Origin: Pseudarthrobacter sp. W1I19
Lineage (GTDB): Bacteria > Actinomycetota > Actinomycetes > Actinomycetales > Micrococcaceae
DNA: 64,000 bases
Reading direction: 5' to 3'
Assembly (NCBI RefSeq): GCF_030817835.1
Contig: NZ_JAUSZR010000001.1
Location: 1,860,001 to 1,924,000 of the forward strand
Shown: positions 40,080-53,069 of the stretch, piece by piece
Numbering within the stretch: position 1 is the stretch's first letter
Layout: every line of letters starts with the position of its first letter
Made by a program: the position numbers and the translations under genes
Notes under the pieces: model-generated
What the model was told of the DNA's origin: nothing
Database searches by the model: none
The model's input: only the letters and a program-made list of their open reading frames with translations

Positions 40080-40097
40080 GGAAAGGGGAGACGAGCG

Positions 40098-40685
40098 TTG
40101 ACTTCTGTCACCAGCGCACCGGTTCCAGCCAGGGTTGTCCTCAGCCAGGCTGACATTGACCGGGCCCTCACTCGTATCGCCCATGAGATCCTCGAGGCCA
40201 ACAAGGGTTCGCAGGACCTGGTCCTGCTCGGCATTCCACGCCGCGGTTACCCGCTGGCCGCCCGGCTTGCCCAAAAGATCGCCGCAGCCGATCCCACCGT
40301 GGACGCCGCAGCCATCACCGGCCAGCTGGATGTCACCATGTTTCGCGACGACCTGTCACACCAGGGCACGCGCCCGCCGTACCCCACCAAGCTGCCCCGC
40401 ACGGGCATCGACAACAAAGTGGTAGTCCTCATAGACGACGTCCTCTACTCGGGCCGCACTATCCGCGCCGCCCTGGACGCCCTCGTGGACCTGGGCCGGC
40501 CCCGCATCGTGCGGCTCGCCGTGCTCATTGACCGCGGCCACCGCGAGCTGCCCATCAGGGCAGACCATGTAGGCAAAAACCTGCCCACCTCCTCGGCGGA
40601 GAAAGTCCGCGTCCGGCTGGAGGAAACGGACACCGCCCCCGGCGGCACCCCCGTCAACGAAGTAGTGATCGAGGGCCGCTCGTGA
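40098..40685 (+). CDS. pyrR: Bifunctional pyr operon regulator / uracil phosphoribosyltransferase PyrR
   Basis: PyrR binds pyr mRNA in a UMP-dependent way and has uracil phosphoribosyltransferase activity. The 195-residue product contains [19 protein letters not shown] and the PRPP-binding motif [22 protein letters not shown]. The start is TTG 40098, with GGGGAG seven bases upstream. The frame open to 40071 would run through the PyrR-binding loop. Its stop overlaps the pyrB start (GTGA). Confidence 0.95.
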   Translation: MTSVTSAPVPARVVLSQADIDRALTRIAHEILEANKGSQDLVLLGIPRRGYPLAARLAQKIAAADPTVDAAAITGQLDVTMFRDDLSHQGTRPPYPTKLPRTGIDNKVVVLIDDVLYSGRTIRAALDALVDLGRPRIVRLAVLIDRGHRELPIRADHVGKNLPTSSAEKVRVRLEETDTAPGGTPVNEVVIEGRS

Positions 40686-41704
40686 AGCATCTTCTCTCCA
40701 CCGAGGACCTCAGCCTCGCCAACGCCATCCGGATCCTCGACACCGCCGAGGAAATGGCAGCAGTGGGCGACCGCGAAGTTAAGAAGCTCCCCGCCCTGCG
40801 CGGACGCACTGTGGTAAACCTCTTCTTCGAGGACTCCACCCGCACGCGCATCTCCTTCGAAGCCGCAGCAAAGCGACTGTCGGCGGACGTCATCAACTTC
40901 GCCGCGAAGGGCTCCTCAGTCTCCAAGGGGGAGTCCCTCAAGGACACAGCCCAGACGCTGTCCGCGATGGGGGCGGACGCCGTCGTCATCCGGCACTGGG
41001 CCTCAGGGGCACCGCACCGGCTGGCAGCAACCGACTGGATCGATGCCGCCGTCATCAATGCCGGCGACGGCACCCACGAACACCCCACCCAGGCGCTGCT
41101 TGATGCGTTCACCATGCGCCGCCACTGGGCACGCCTGGCCGGCACCGGTTCCGAAGGCGCAGACCTCAAGGGAATGCGGGTGGCCATCGCCGGTGACGTC
41201 CTGCACTCCCGGGTGGCCCGCTCCAACGTCTGGCTCCTGCGTACCCTCGGCGCCGAGGTCACCTTGGTGGCGCCACCCACCCTGCTGCCCATCGGCGTTG
41301 AAAAGTGGCCTTGCAAAGTCAGTTACAACATGGACGAAACACTCGAGCAGGGCGTCGACGCCGTGATGATGCTGCGCGTGCAGGGCGAACGCATGAACGC
41401 CTCCTTCTTCCCCAGCACCCGGGAATACTCGCGCCGGTGGGGCTTCGACGACAACCGGCTTCACGCGCTGGACGCCCTGGGCATGAAAGACACCATCATC
41501 ATGCACCCCGGGCCCATGAACCGCGGCCTGGAAATCTCGGCGGCCGCCGCCGATTCCCCCCGCTCCACCGTCCTGGCCCAGGTCCGCAACGGCGTGTCCG
41601 TGCGGATGGCCGCCCTTTACCTGCTGCTCTCCGGGGACACCCGCGAACCAGCCGCCCCCGCCCTGGCCTATGCCGGCACCCATTCCACCAAGGAGAGCAA
41701 CTGA
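40682..41704 (+). CDS. pyrB: Aspartate carbamoyltransferase catalytic subunit
   Basis: This enzyme condenses carbamoyl phosphate with aspartate, the second step of UMP synthesis. The 340-residue product has the carbamoyl phosphate motif STRTR in [24 protein letters not shown], and [11 protein letters not shown]. No pyrI regulatory subunit is present. It overlaps both pyrR and pyrC by four and one bases. Confidence 0.97.
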   Translation: MKHLLSTEDLSLANAIRILDTAEEMAAVGDREVKKLPALRGRTVVNLFFEDSTRTRISFEAAAKRLSADVINFAAKGSSVSKGESLKDTAQTLSAMGADAVVIRHWASGAPHRLAATDWIDAAVINAGDGTHEHPTQALLDAFTMRRHWARLAGTGSEGADLKGMRVAIAGDVLHSRVARSNVWLLRTLGAEVTLVAPPTLLPIGVEKWPCKVSYNMDETLEQGVDAVMMLRVQGERMNASFFPSTREYSRRWGFDDNRLHALDALGMKDTIIMHPGPMNRGLEISAAAADSPRSTVLAQVRNGVSVRMAALYLLLSGDTREPAAPALAYAGTHSTKESN

Positions 41705-43038
41705 TGCCAGCCAACACCGGAACCTATCTGATCCGCAGCGCCTCGCTCCTGGGCGGCGAGCCGGCAGACCTGCTGATCCGCGACGGCGTGATCGCAGAAA
41801 CGGGAACCGGCCTCTCCGATGACGGGGCCACCGTCATCGACGCCGCCGGCCTGGTGGCACTGCCCGGCATGGTGGACGTGCACACGCACCTCCGCGAGCC
41901 CGGCCGCGAGGACGCCGAGACCGTTGAAACCGGCACCCGGGCCGCCGCCCTCGGCGGATACACCGCCGTCCACGCCATGGCCAACAGCACTCCGGTGGCG
42001 GACACCGCCGGCGTGGTGGAGCAGGTCTACAGCCTCGGCCAGGCAGCCGGCTGGGTGGATGTCCGCCCCGTGGGCGCTGTAACGGTGGGCCTGGCGGGCG
42101 AGCAGCTCGCCGAACTCGGAGCCATGGCCGATTCCCGCGCAAGGGTCCGGATGTTCTCCGACGACGGCATCTGCGTCCACGATCCCGTGCTCATGCGCCG
42201 TGCCCTGGAGTACGTCAAGGCGTTCGACGGCGTGGTGGCCCAGCACGCCCAGGAACCGCGCCTGACTGCCGGTGCCCAGATGAACGAAGGCGAAGTCTCC
42301 GCCGTCCTGGGACTCACCGGCTGGCCTGCCGTGGCCGAGGAAAGCATCATCGCCCGCGACGTGCTCCTGGCCCAGCACGTCGGCTCCCGGCTCCACGTCT
42401 GCCACGTCTCCACCGCCGGCTCGGTGGAAATCATCCGCTGGGCCAAGCAGCGCGGCATCAATGTCACGGCCGAGGTCACTCCGCACCACCTGCTGCTGAC
42501 CGATGATCTGGTCCGCAGCTACGACCCCGTGTATAAGGTCAACCCGCCGCTGCGCACCGACGCCGACGTCCAGGCCCTGCGCGCCGGCCTCGCAGACGGA
42601 ACCATCGACGTCGTCGGCACCGACCACGCGCCGCACCCCAGCGAGCACAAGGAATGCGAGTGGGCCCAGGCCGCCATGGGCATGACCGGCCTGGAAACGG
42701 CACTGTCCGTGGTGCAGCAGACCATGATCGAGACCGGCCTGATCAGCTGGGCGGACTTCGCCCGGGTCACCTCGGCGGCTGCCGCCAGGATCGGCCGGCT
42801 CGAAGACCAGGGCCGGCCGCTGGAAACGGGGGAGCCCGCCAACATCATCCTGGTGGATCCCGCCGCGCGCTGGACGGTGGAGCCCGCGAAGATGGCCACC
42901 ATGGGACGCAACTCCCCGTTCAAGGGCATGGAGCTGCCGGGCAAGGTAGTAGCCACGTTCTTCAAGGGCCACCCCACCGTGCTGGACGGCAAGCTCAACA
43001 CCCCGTACCCGCACGCGGCGTCCGTGGGTGCCGCCTGA
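41704..43038 (+). CDS. pyrC: Dihydroorotase
   Basis: This zinc amidohydrolase closes carbamoyl aspartate to dihydroorotate. The 444-residue type I enzyme shows the metal ligands in [11 protein letters not shown], the HVSTAGSVE block, and [15 protein letters not shown]. The start is ATG 41704, overlapping the pyrB stop (TGATG). The longer open frame from 41305 lies inside pyrB and is not real. Its stop overlaps the next gene in the same way. Confidence 0.96.
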   Translation: MPANTGTYLIRSASLLGGEPADLLIRDGVIAETGTGLSDDGATVIDAAGLVALPGMVDVHTHLREPGREDAETVETGTRAAALGGYTAVHAMANSTPVADTAGVVEQVYSLGQAAGWVDVRPVGAVTVGLAGEQLAELGAMADSRARVRMFSDDGICVHDPVLMRRALEYVKAFDGVVAQHAQEPRLTAGAQMNEGEVSAVLGLTGWPAVAEESIIARDVLLAQHVGSRLHVCHVSTAGSVEIIRWAKQRGINVTAEVTPHHLLLTDDLVRSYDPVYKVNPPLRTDADVQALRAGLADGTIDVVGTDHAPHPSEHKECEWAQAAMGMTGLETALSVVQQTMIETGLISWADFARVTSAAAARIGRLEDQGRPLETGEPANIILVDPAARWTVEPAKMATMGRNSPFKGMELPGKVVATFFKGHPTVLDGKLNTPYPHAASVGAA

Positions 43039-43559
43039 TGGACACCCAGCTGCTCTCGCTGGTCATCACGCTGGCCCTCATCGCCGCAGCCTTCGCCCTC
43101 ATCGGCCTGGGCTGGCGGAACCGCCTAAGGCGCCAGGCCGACGTCGAACAGTTGCCCTTGGTGCCGGAGGCGCCGGGGGAGCCGCTCGTCAGTGCCGAAG
43201 GGCAGTACGTCGCATCCACCACCGGCGGTGACTGGCTGGACCGTATCGCAGTGCACGGGCTCGGCATCCGGACCAACGCCACGCTGGATGTCTACCCGCA
43301 CGGCGTCATCTTTGACCGGGCAGGGGCGCCGGCGCTGTACATTCCCGCGGCATCCCTCACCGGGGTACGGCTGGACAGCGGCATGGCCGGCAAGTTCGTG
43401 GAGAAGGACGGCCTCCTGGTTCTGGCGTGGAGGCACGGCAGCCACGAGCTGGACACCGGCTTCCGGACCCGCCGCGCAGAGGACAGGAACGTGCTTTTCG
43501 CAGCACTTCAGGAATTGATTTCTTCGGCCCCCGCGGCTGATGCCAATAGTGGAAAGTAA
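43038..43559 (+). CDS. Membrane-anchored PH-like domain protein within the pyr operon
   Basis: The 173-residue product starts with one membrane helix at about residues 4-25. A basic linker follows, then a compact soluble domain: [57 protein letters not shown]. The pattern resembles bacterial PH-like folds. It is translationally coupled to pyrC (TGATG) and lies before carA, a position conserved in related genomes. Its role in pyrimidine metabolism or transport is unknown. Confidence 0.88.
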   Translation: MDTQLLSLVITLALIAAAFALIGLGWRNRLRRQADVEQLPLVPEAPGEPLVSAEGQYVASTTGGDWLDRIAVHGLGIRTNATLDVYPHGVIFDRAGAPALYIPAASLTGVRLDSGMAGKFVEKDGLLVLAWRHGSHELDTGFRTRRAEDRNVLFAALQELISSAPAADANSGK

Positions 43560-43563
43560 GCAA

Positions 43564-44843
43564 GTGACAACAAATACCGCAGTATCCGCCCCAGTTTCCG
43601 CTCCTGTATCAGCTCCCGCTGCGCTCGTCCTCGAAGACGGCCGCATTTTCCGCGGAAGCAGCTACGGCCGCACCGGAACCGCCCTGGGCGAGGCAGTCTT
43701 CGCCACCGGCATGACCGGCTACCAGGAAACCATCACGGACCCCTCCTACGCCCGGCAGCTGGTGGTGCAGACCGCACCGCACATCGGCAACACCGGCGTG
43801 AACAATGACGACGCCGAGTCCCGCCGCATCTGGGTGGCCGGCTACATCGTCCGCGACGCCGCCCGCCGCCCGTCCAACTGGCGCTCCGAACGCTCCCTGG
43901 ACGAAGAACTCGTGGCCCAGGGCATCGTGGGCATCCAGGGCGTGGACACGCGCGCCATCACCCGCCACCTGCGCGAGCACAAGACCATGCGTGCCGGCAT
44001 CTTTTCCGGCGAAGCCGCCCAGGCCACGGACAAGGAGCTGCTCGACGCCGTGCTGGCCAGCGCCCCGATGGAGGGCTCCCGCCTGGCCGAGGAAGTCAGC
44101 GTGGACGAGGCGTACGTGGTGGAACCGAAGGACCACGGCTGGGACGGCGAACCCCGGTTCAGCATCGCCGCCGTCGACCTCGGCATCAAAGCCATGACGC
44201 CGGTCCGGTTCGCCGAGCGCGGCGTTCGCGTCCACGTGCTCCCAGCCACCGCCACCCTCGAGGACGTCAAGGCCGTCAACCCGGACGGTTTCTTTATGTC
44301 CAACGGCCCCGGCGACCCCGCCACCGCCGACACCCAGGTCAAGCTCCTCCGCTCCGTCCTGGACGAAAAGCTGCCGTACTTCGGCATCTGCTTCGGCAAC
44401 CAGATCCTGGGCCGCGCCCTGGGCTTTGGCACCTACAAGCTGCGCTACGGCCACCGCGGCATCAACCAGCCCGTGATGGACCGCCGCACCGGCAAGGTGG
44501 AGATCACCTCGCAGAACCACGGCTTCGCCGTGGATGCACCGCTCGACGGCGCCACCCAGGCTCCCGAGGCACGCTACGGACGCGTCGAGGTCAGCCACGT
44601 CAGCCTGAACGACGACGTCGTGGAAGGCCTCGCCTGCCTGGACATCCCCGCCTTCTCCGTGCAGTACCACCCCGAGGCAGCCGCCGGACCGCACGACGCC
44701 GCCTACCTCTTCGACCGCTTCATCGACCTGATGGAGGGCACCCGGGACGGCAGGACCGCCAACCTGTCCAAGGACCCCGTGGACTCTGCACACTCTGCCG
44801 GCGCTGAACACAAAAACGACAACAAGACTGAGGACAAGAAGTA

Positions 44844-44844
<1 letters not shown>
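43564..44844 (+). CDS. carA: Carbamoyl-phosphate synthase small subunit
   Basis: This glutaminase subunit supplies ammonia to CarB. The 426-residue product has the small-subunit N-domain ([25 protein letters not shown]) and a class I amidotransferase domain. That domain has the nucleophile cysteine in [10 protein letters not shown] and the His/Glu pair in QYHPEAA. The first 20 residues are a low-complexity Val-Ser-Ala-Pro repeat. I chose GTG 43564 with GGAAAG upstream; an ATG at 43540 lies inside the previous gene. Its stop overlaps carB (TAATG). Confidence 0.95.
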
Positions 44845-48150
<3,306 letters not shown>

Positions 48151-48158
<8 letters not shown>

Positions 48159-49014
48159 GCAGTTATCAGCCGCCGCAGGCCGGGAGTCTTTCGGCTCCCG
48201 GCTCGGTGCCGCCATGGCGGCCCGCGGCCCGCTCTGCGTTGGCATTGATCCGCACCCGTCCCTGCTGTCCGCGTGGGGCCTGAAGGACGACGTCGACGGC
48301 CTCCGTGCGTTTTCGCTGACGGTGCTGGACGCGGTGGCTTCCCTCGCTGCCGCGGTCAAGCCGCAGGTGGCACTTTACGAGCGCCACGGATCCGCCGGAA
48401 TGGCCGTCCTGGAGGAAGTCCTTGCCATTGCGCGGGATGAGTCCGTGCTGACCATTGCCGACGCAAAGCGGGGCGACATCGGATCCACCATGGCTGCCTA
48501 CGCTGACGCGTGGCTGCGGGACGGTTCCCCGCTGGCCGCCGACTCGGTGACCTTGAGCCCCTACCTGGGGTTCGAATCACTGCGTCCGGCCCTGGACCTC
48601 GCGGCGGAAACAGGCCGCGGCGTATTTGTCCTGGCTCTGACCTCCAACCCCGAAGGGCCGTCGGTCCAGCACGTAGGGGGAGCGGACTCGGTGGCCCGCC
48701 GGATCGCCCTCGCTGCGGGCGCTGAAAACCGCCGCTACCCCGGCGACATGGGGTCTGTGGGACTCGTGGTGGGTGCCACGGTAGGCTCCGCCCTGGCGGA
48801 CCTCGACGTCGACCTCGCCGCCATGCGCGGACCCGTCCTGGCGCCCGGCCTCGGCGCACAGGGGGCCACGCCGGCCCACCTGCGCGCCACCTTCGGCAAC
48901 GCCTATGGCCAGGTCCTTGGAACGTCAAGCCGCGAGATCCTCTCGGCCGGCCCCAAACGGCAGGAACTGCGGGACGCCGCCCAGCGGACCCTCGACGGAT
49001 TGCGCGGCGAATAG
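48151..49014 (+). CDS. pyrF: Orotidine 5'-phosphate decarboxylase (type 2)
   Basis: This enzyme decarboxylates OMP to UMP, the last step of the pathway. The 287-residue product is the actinobacterial type 2 form, with [12 protein letters not shown], the catalytic [18 protein letters not shown], and [12 protein letters not shown]. The start ATG 48151 overlaps carB by eight bases. No pyrD or pyrE gene is in this cluster, so those steps are encoded elsewhere. Confidence 0.96.
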
Positions 49015-49127
49015 GGGGAGCCGTTTCCCCGGATCCATTGATTCGAGCAGCACCAAAGGGTAGTTTCAGGACAAGTCCAAGGGCGGCCGCCCCTGGACGT
49101 ATCCGCCGAGATCCGGGGGTGCCACCC

Positions 49128-49445
49128 ATGGTGCTTCGACCCTTATCCGCATCCGAGCGTACAGACGCCCTGAACAAGGCGGCGGCGGCCAGGGCCACCC
49201 GCGCGGCGGCCAAGGAAAGCCTGAAGAACCGCGAGCGGTCCGCGGCCGAGATCATCAACTCGGCCCTGGAAGATGAAGCCATGGCGCGGATGAAGGTCTC
49301 GGAGTTGCTGGAGGCTTTGCCGGGCATCGGCAAAGTCCGGGCCGCGGCCATCATGAAGCAACTGGGTATTGCGGCTTCCCGCAGGCTCCGCGGCCTCGGC
49401 ATCCACCAGCGCCGGGCGCTGGTAGATTTTATAGACGAGAACTAG
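49128..49445 (+). CDS. mihF: Actinobacterial integration host factor (mIHF)
   Basis: This is a small nucleoid-associated DNA-binding protein, essential in mycobacteria and required for phage L5 integration there. The 105-residue product has a basic N-terminal helix (NKAAAARATRAAAKESLKNRER). A helix-two-turn-helix module follows: MKVSELLEALPGIGKVRAAAIMKQLGI, then RRLRGLG. The start ATG 49128 matches the usual start of the family; the longer frame from 49038 adds non-conserved residues. It lies between pyrF and gmk, as in most actinobacteria. Confidence 0.94.
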   Translation: MVLRPLSASERTDALNKAAAARATRAAAKESLKNRERSAAEIINSALEDEAMARMKVSELLEALPGIGKVRAAAIMKQLGIAASRRLRGLGIHQRRALVDFIDEN

Positions 49446-49490
49446 GGCTGGCTCCGGCCGCCTTCCCCGAAATCCGGCATAAAGGAATAC

Positions 49491-50087
49491 GTGAGCAAAA
49501 AACCTGGACTGACAGTCCTCGCAGGTCCGACGGCTGTTGGCAAAGGCACCGTGTCCACCTTCATCCGGGACAACTACCCGGAGGTCTGGTTGTCCGTATC
49601 AGCCACCACCCGGGCCCCCCGGCCCGGAGAAATCGACGGTGTGCACTACTTCTTCAAGTCCAAGGAGGAGTTCGAGCGGCTCGTGGCGGACGGCGAGCTC
49701 CTGGAGTGGGCAGTGGTCCACGGCCAGAACACGTACGGCACCCTGAAAAGCACCGTGAACCAGGCTATCGCCGAGGGACGCTCAGTGTTGCTGGAGATCG
49801 ACCTGCAGGGCGCCCGCCAGGTCAAAGCCGCCGTTCCGGACGCCCAGTTCGTTTTCCTCGCGCCCCCCAGCTGGGACGAAATGGTCCGCCGGCTGGTGGG
49901 CCGCGGCACTGAAACGCCCGAGGAACAGCAGCGCCGCCTGGAAACCGCTAAACTGGAGCTTGCTGCTGAACCGGAGTTCGACCATACCGTTATCAATGAC
50001 GACGTTCGCCGGGCGGCGGACGAGCTTGTTTCACTCATGGGGCTGACCCCGCATCCGCATGGAGCGCGGGAAGCGTCAGCCCGCTAG
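49491..50087 (+). CDS. gmk: Guanylate kinase
   Basis: This enzyme phosphorylates GMP to GDP. The 198-residue product has the P-loop [11 protein letters not shown] and the GMP-binding stretch [20 protein letters not shown]. It also has [12 protein letters not shown] and the lid [18 protein letters not shown]. The GTG start at 49491 has AAAGGAA upstream. It is followed closely by rpoZ. Confidence 0.97.
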   Translation: MSKKPGLTVLAGPTAVGKGTVSTFIRDNYPEVWLSVSATTRAPRPGEIDGVHYFFKSKEEFERLVADGELLEWAVVHGQNTYGTLKSTVNQAIAEGRSVLLEIDLQGARQVKAAVPDAQFVFLAPPSWDEMVRRLVGRGTETPEEQQRRLETAKLELAAEPEFDHTVINDDVRRAADELVSLMGLTPHPHGAREASAR

Positions 50088-50102
50088 GAATTTGGAGAAT
50101 TC

Positions 50103-50363
50103 GTGTCCACGAACCTTGAAGGCATCATCAACCCGCCGATCGATTCGCTGCTTGAGGCAGCTGATTCCAAGTACGGCCTGGTGATCTTCGGTGCCAAGCG
50201 TGCTCGTCAGATCAACGCCTACTACGCCCAGCTGCACGAGGGCCTCTTCGAGTACGTCGGCCCGCTGGTTGACACCAAGCTGAACGAAAAGTCGCTGTCG
50301 ATCGCCCTGCGTGAGATCAACGAAGGCAAGCTGGTTTCCACGCCGATCGAAGCAGCGGAGTAA
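50103..50363 (+). CDS. rpoZ: DNA-directed RNA polymerase omega subunit
   Basis: Omega helps assemble RNA polymerase by binding the beta-prime subunit. The 86-residue product shows [36 protein letters not shown], including the conserved helix that packs on beta-prime. The GTG start at 50103 has GGAG upstream. The gmk-rpoZ-coaBC order is conserved in actinobacteria. Confidence 0.96.
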   Translation: MSTNLEGIINPPIDSLLEAADSKYGLVIFGAKRARQINAYYAQLHEGLFEYVGPLVDTKLNEKSLSIALREINEGKLVSTPIEAAE

Positions 50364-50397
50364 TTCTGCCGCCTGAGGTGCTGTTGACGGAGGTCAC

Positions 50398-51639
50398 GTG
50401 CGCATAGTCCTCGGAGTCGGGGGAGGGATTGCCGCCTACAAGGTGGCATCACTCCTCCGGCTTTTTACTGAAGCCGGGCATCACGTCACAGTGATTCCCA
50501 CGGAGGCGGCCACGCGTTTCGTTGGCACCGCCACCTGGGAGGCATTGTCCGGAAACCCGGTCAGCAACAGCGTTTTCGACGACGTCCACCAGGTCAACCA
50601 CGTCCGCCTGGGCCATGAAGCCGACCTCGTGGTGATCGCCCCGGCCACTGCCGACCTCCTGGCCAAAGCAGCCACCGGTCAGGCGGGTGACCTCCTGACC
50701 AACACCCTGCTGATGGCGCACGGGCCGGTGCTGTTCGCCCCGGCCATGCACACCGAGATGTGGCAGCACGCGGCCACCCGCGCCAATGTTGAAACACTGC
50801 GCAGCCGCGGCGTTGCGGTCCTCGAACCGGCTATCGGCCGGCTGACAGGATCCGACTCCGGTCCGGGCAGGCTTCCCGAGCCCGAAGTGATTTTCGACGC
50901 AGCGATGGCCCTGGTCGAAGGCCAGTCGGACTACCAGCTGCCGCTGGCCGGCCGGACCGTCACCATCAGCGCAGGCGGAACCCGCGAACCCCTGGACCCC
51001 GTCCGGTTCCTCGGCAACCGTTCTTCAGGCAAGCAGGGTGTGGCGCTGGCCGTCGCCGCACGGAACGCCGGGGCAACAGTCCGGCTGATCGCGGCCCACA
51101 TGGAAGTCCTGCCGCCGCCCGGGGTGGACGTAATCAAGGTGGAGACTGCTTTGCAGCTTCGCGAGGCCGCGCTGGCCGCCGCTGCCGATTCCGACGTCGT
51201 GATTATGTCCGCGGCGGTAGCCGACTTCCGCCCGGCAGAGGTCTCCAGCACCAAAATCAAGAAGCGCGACGACACTGCCGATCCCGTGATCACGCTGGTC
51301 CGTAACCCTGACATCCTGCACGAGCTCGTGGAGCGCCGGAACAGCTCCGGATCCGCGGAAGGCGAGCAGCTGATCGTAGGATTTGCCGCGGAAACCGGGG
51401 ACAGCCACGGCGATGTGCTGGCGTACGCGGAAGCCAAGCTGCAGCGCAAAGGCTGCGACCTGCTGGTGGTCAACCACGTCGGCGCGGACAAAGTATTCGG
51501 CCAGGACACCAACTCCGTGGTCATCCTGGCCCGCTCGGGCTCCGAACCACAGGAGGCCTCCGGAACCAAGACCCAGGTTTCGGCCGCCATCATCAGCCGG
51601 ATCGGCTTCGAACTGAACCACGTATCGCCCCGCACCTGA
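50398..51639 (+). CDS. coaBC: Bifunctional phosphopantothenoylcysteine decarboxylase / phosphopantothenate-cysteine ligase
   Basis: CoaBC catalyses two steps of coenzyme A synthesis. The 413-residue product has the FMN-binding CoaC domain at residues 1-185 (GVGGGIAAYK, NTLLMAHGPVLFAPAMHTEMW, SGPGRLPEP). The CTP-using CoaB domain covers 190-410 (ISAGGTREPLDPVRFLGNRSSGKQG and IVGFAAETGD). The start is GTG 50398 with ACGGAGG upstream. Confidence 0.96.
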   Translation: MRIVLGVGGGIAAYKVASLLRLFTEAGHHVTVIPTEAATRFVGTATWEALSGNPVSNSVFDDVHQVNHVRLGHEADLVVIAPATADLLAKAATGQAGDLLTNTLLMAHGPVLFAPAMHTEMWQHAATRANVETLRSRGVAVLEPAIGRLTGSDSGPGRLPEPEVIFDAAMALVEGQSDYQLPLAGRTVTISAGGTREPLDPVRFLGNRSSGKQGVALAVAARNAGATVRLIAAHMEVLPPPGVDVIKVETALQLREAALAAAADSDVVIMSAAVADFRPAEVSSTKIKKRDDTADPVITLVRNPDILHELVERRNSSGSAEGEQLIVGFAAETGDSHGDVLAYAEAKLQRKGCDLLVVNHVGADKVFGQDTNSVVILARSGSEPQEASGTKTQVSAAIISRIGFELNHVSPRT

Positions 51640-51640
51640 G

Positions 51641-51666
51641 TGTTCGGCGGACACGTCCGCTGAACA
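51641..51666 (+). other. Hairpin between coaBC and metK
   Basis: TGTTCGGCGGA (51641-51651) pairs with TCCGCTGAACA (51656-51666) over 11 positions including one G-T wobble, with a CACG loop. It begins one base after the coaBC stop and lacks a T-tract. It may be a weak terminator, an attenuator or an mRNA-stabilising structure ahead of metK. Confidence 0.5.
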
Positions 51667-51726
51667 GAGTGACATCGCATGACGTCCCGTCGGGGCAGTC
51701 CGGATTCCAACAAGTAAGGTAATTGA

Positions 51727-52962
51727 GTGACTTTACCGCTGCACCTTCCCCAGTCCCATGGGGCCACGCCCTCCGCGCTCCGGCTCTTCACCTCCGAGTC
51801 CGTCACCGAGGGCCACCCGGACAAGATCTGCGACCAGATCAGCGACGCCATCCTGGACGCACTGCTTGCAGCGGACCCCGAATCGCGGGTAGCGGTGGAG
51901 ACCATGGCCACCACCGGCCTGGTCCACGTGGCCGGCGAAGTCACCACCGACGCCTACGTCGAAATCCCGCAGATTGTCCGCGAAACCATCCTGGGCATCG
52001 GCTACGACTCCTCGGCCAACGGGTTCGACGGCGCCCGCTGCGGTGTTTCAGTATCCATTGGCCAGCAGTCAAACGACATCGCCGGGGGAGTCTTCAACTC
52101 CCTGGAAGCCCGCGAAGGACGCCAGGAAGACGACTACGACCTCCAGGGCGCCGGCGACCAGGGCTTGATGTTCGGCTATGCCAGCGACGAGACCCCGTCC
52201 TACATGCCCACCCCCATCTGGCTGGCACACCGGCTGTCGGAGCGGCTCACCGAAGTCCGCAAGTCAGGCCAGCTGCCCTACCTCCGCCCGGACGGCAAGA
52301 CCCAGGTGACCGTAGGCTACGACAAGGACCTGCCCGTCTCTGTCGAAACCGTGGTCATCTCCAGCCAGCATGCCGAGGGCGCAAGCCTGGCGCAGCTCCG
52401 CGCGGACCTCGCCTCCATCGTCATCGAGCCCGTCCTCGCCGGCGCTAACCTGGACATCTCCCGGGCAGCGAACATCCTGAACCCGGCCGGCGAATTCGTC
52501 ATCGGCGGACCTGTCGGCGATGCCGGTCTCACCGGCCGGAAGATCATCGTTGACACCTACGGCGGTATGGCCCGTCACGGCGGCGGCGCCTTCTCCGGCA
52601 AGGACCCCTCCAAGGTGGACCGCTCGGCTGCCTACGCCATGCGCTGGGTCGCCAAGAACGTGGTGGCAGCAGGACTGGCCAAGCGTGCCGAGATCCAGAT
52701 TGCCTACGCCATCGGCCAGGCCCGCCCCGTGGGAACCTACGTTGAAACCTTCGGAACGGAAACGGTTGATCCGGCCCGCATCAGCGCCGCCATCGCGGAA
52801 ATCTTCGACCTTCGTCCCCGCGCCATCATCGACGCCCTGGACCTGAAGCGGCCCATCTACGCCAAGACTGCCGCGCACGGACACTTCGGCCGCGACGATC
52901 CGGACTTCACGTGGGAGCGCCTGGACCGCGTGGATGACCTGAAGGCGTTCTTCAACGCCTAG
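51727..52962 (+). CDS. metK: S-adenosylmethionine synthetase
   Basis: This enzyme makes SAM from methionine and ATP. The 411-residue product has [23 protein letters not shown], the adenine-binding [15 protein letters not shown], and the phosphate loop [27 protein letters not shown]. The start is GTG 51727 with AAGTAAGG upstream. About 16 residues precede the conserved core, typical of actinobacterial copies. Confidence 0.97.
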   Translation: MTLPLHLPQSHGATPSALRLFTSESVTEGHPDKICDQISDAILDALLAADPESRVAVETMATTGLVHVAGEVTTDAYVEIPQIVRETILGIGYDSSANGFDGARCGVSVSIGQQSNDIAGGVFNSLEAREGRQEDDYDLQGAGDQGLMFGYASDETPSYMPTPIWLAHRLSERLTEVRKSGQLPYLRPDGKTQVTVGYDKDLPVSVETVVISSQHAEGASLAQLRADLASIVIEPVLAGANLDISRAANILNPAGEFVIGGPVGDAGLTGRKIIVDTYGGMARHGGGAFSGKDPSKVDRSAAYAMRWVAKNVVAAGLAKRAEIQIAYAIGQARPVGTYVETFGTETVDPARISAAIAEIFDLRPRAIIDALDLKRPIYAKTAAHGHFGRDDPDFTWERLDRVDDLKAFFNA

Positions 52963-53069
52963 CAGAACCTGTATGCCGTGCCGGCGGCAATGCCGATGCG
53001 CCGGAATGTCTGTGCCCGGTGGTTTGCTGGCTCTGTCCACATGGGTGATGCTGAACGGAGGTGGCCGCA

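Noticed and set aside
43570..43625. Short repeat tract (GTTTCCGCTCC-like units) as a mobile or regulatory repeat
   Set aside because: It encodes the Val-Ser-Ala-Pro repeat at the carA N-terminus and has no other copies in the window.
51640..51726. SAM riboswitch ahead of metK
   Set aside because: Only 87 bases are available, with a single simple hairpin. No multi-stem junction or pseudoknot typical of SAM riboswitches could be traced.
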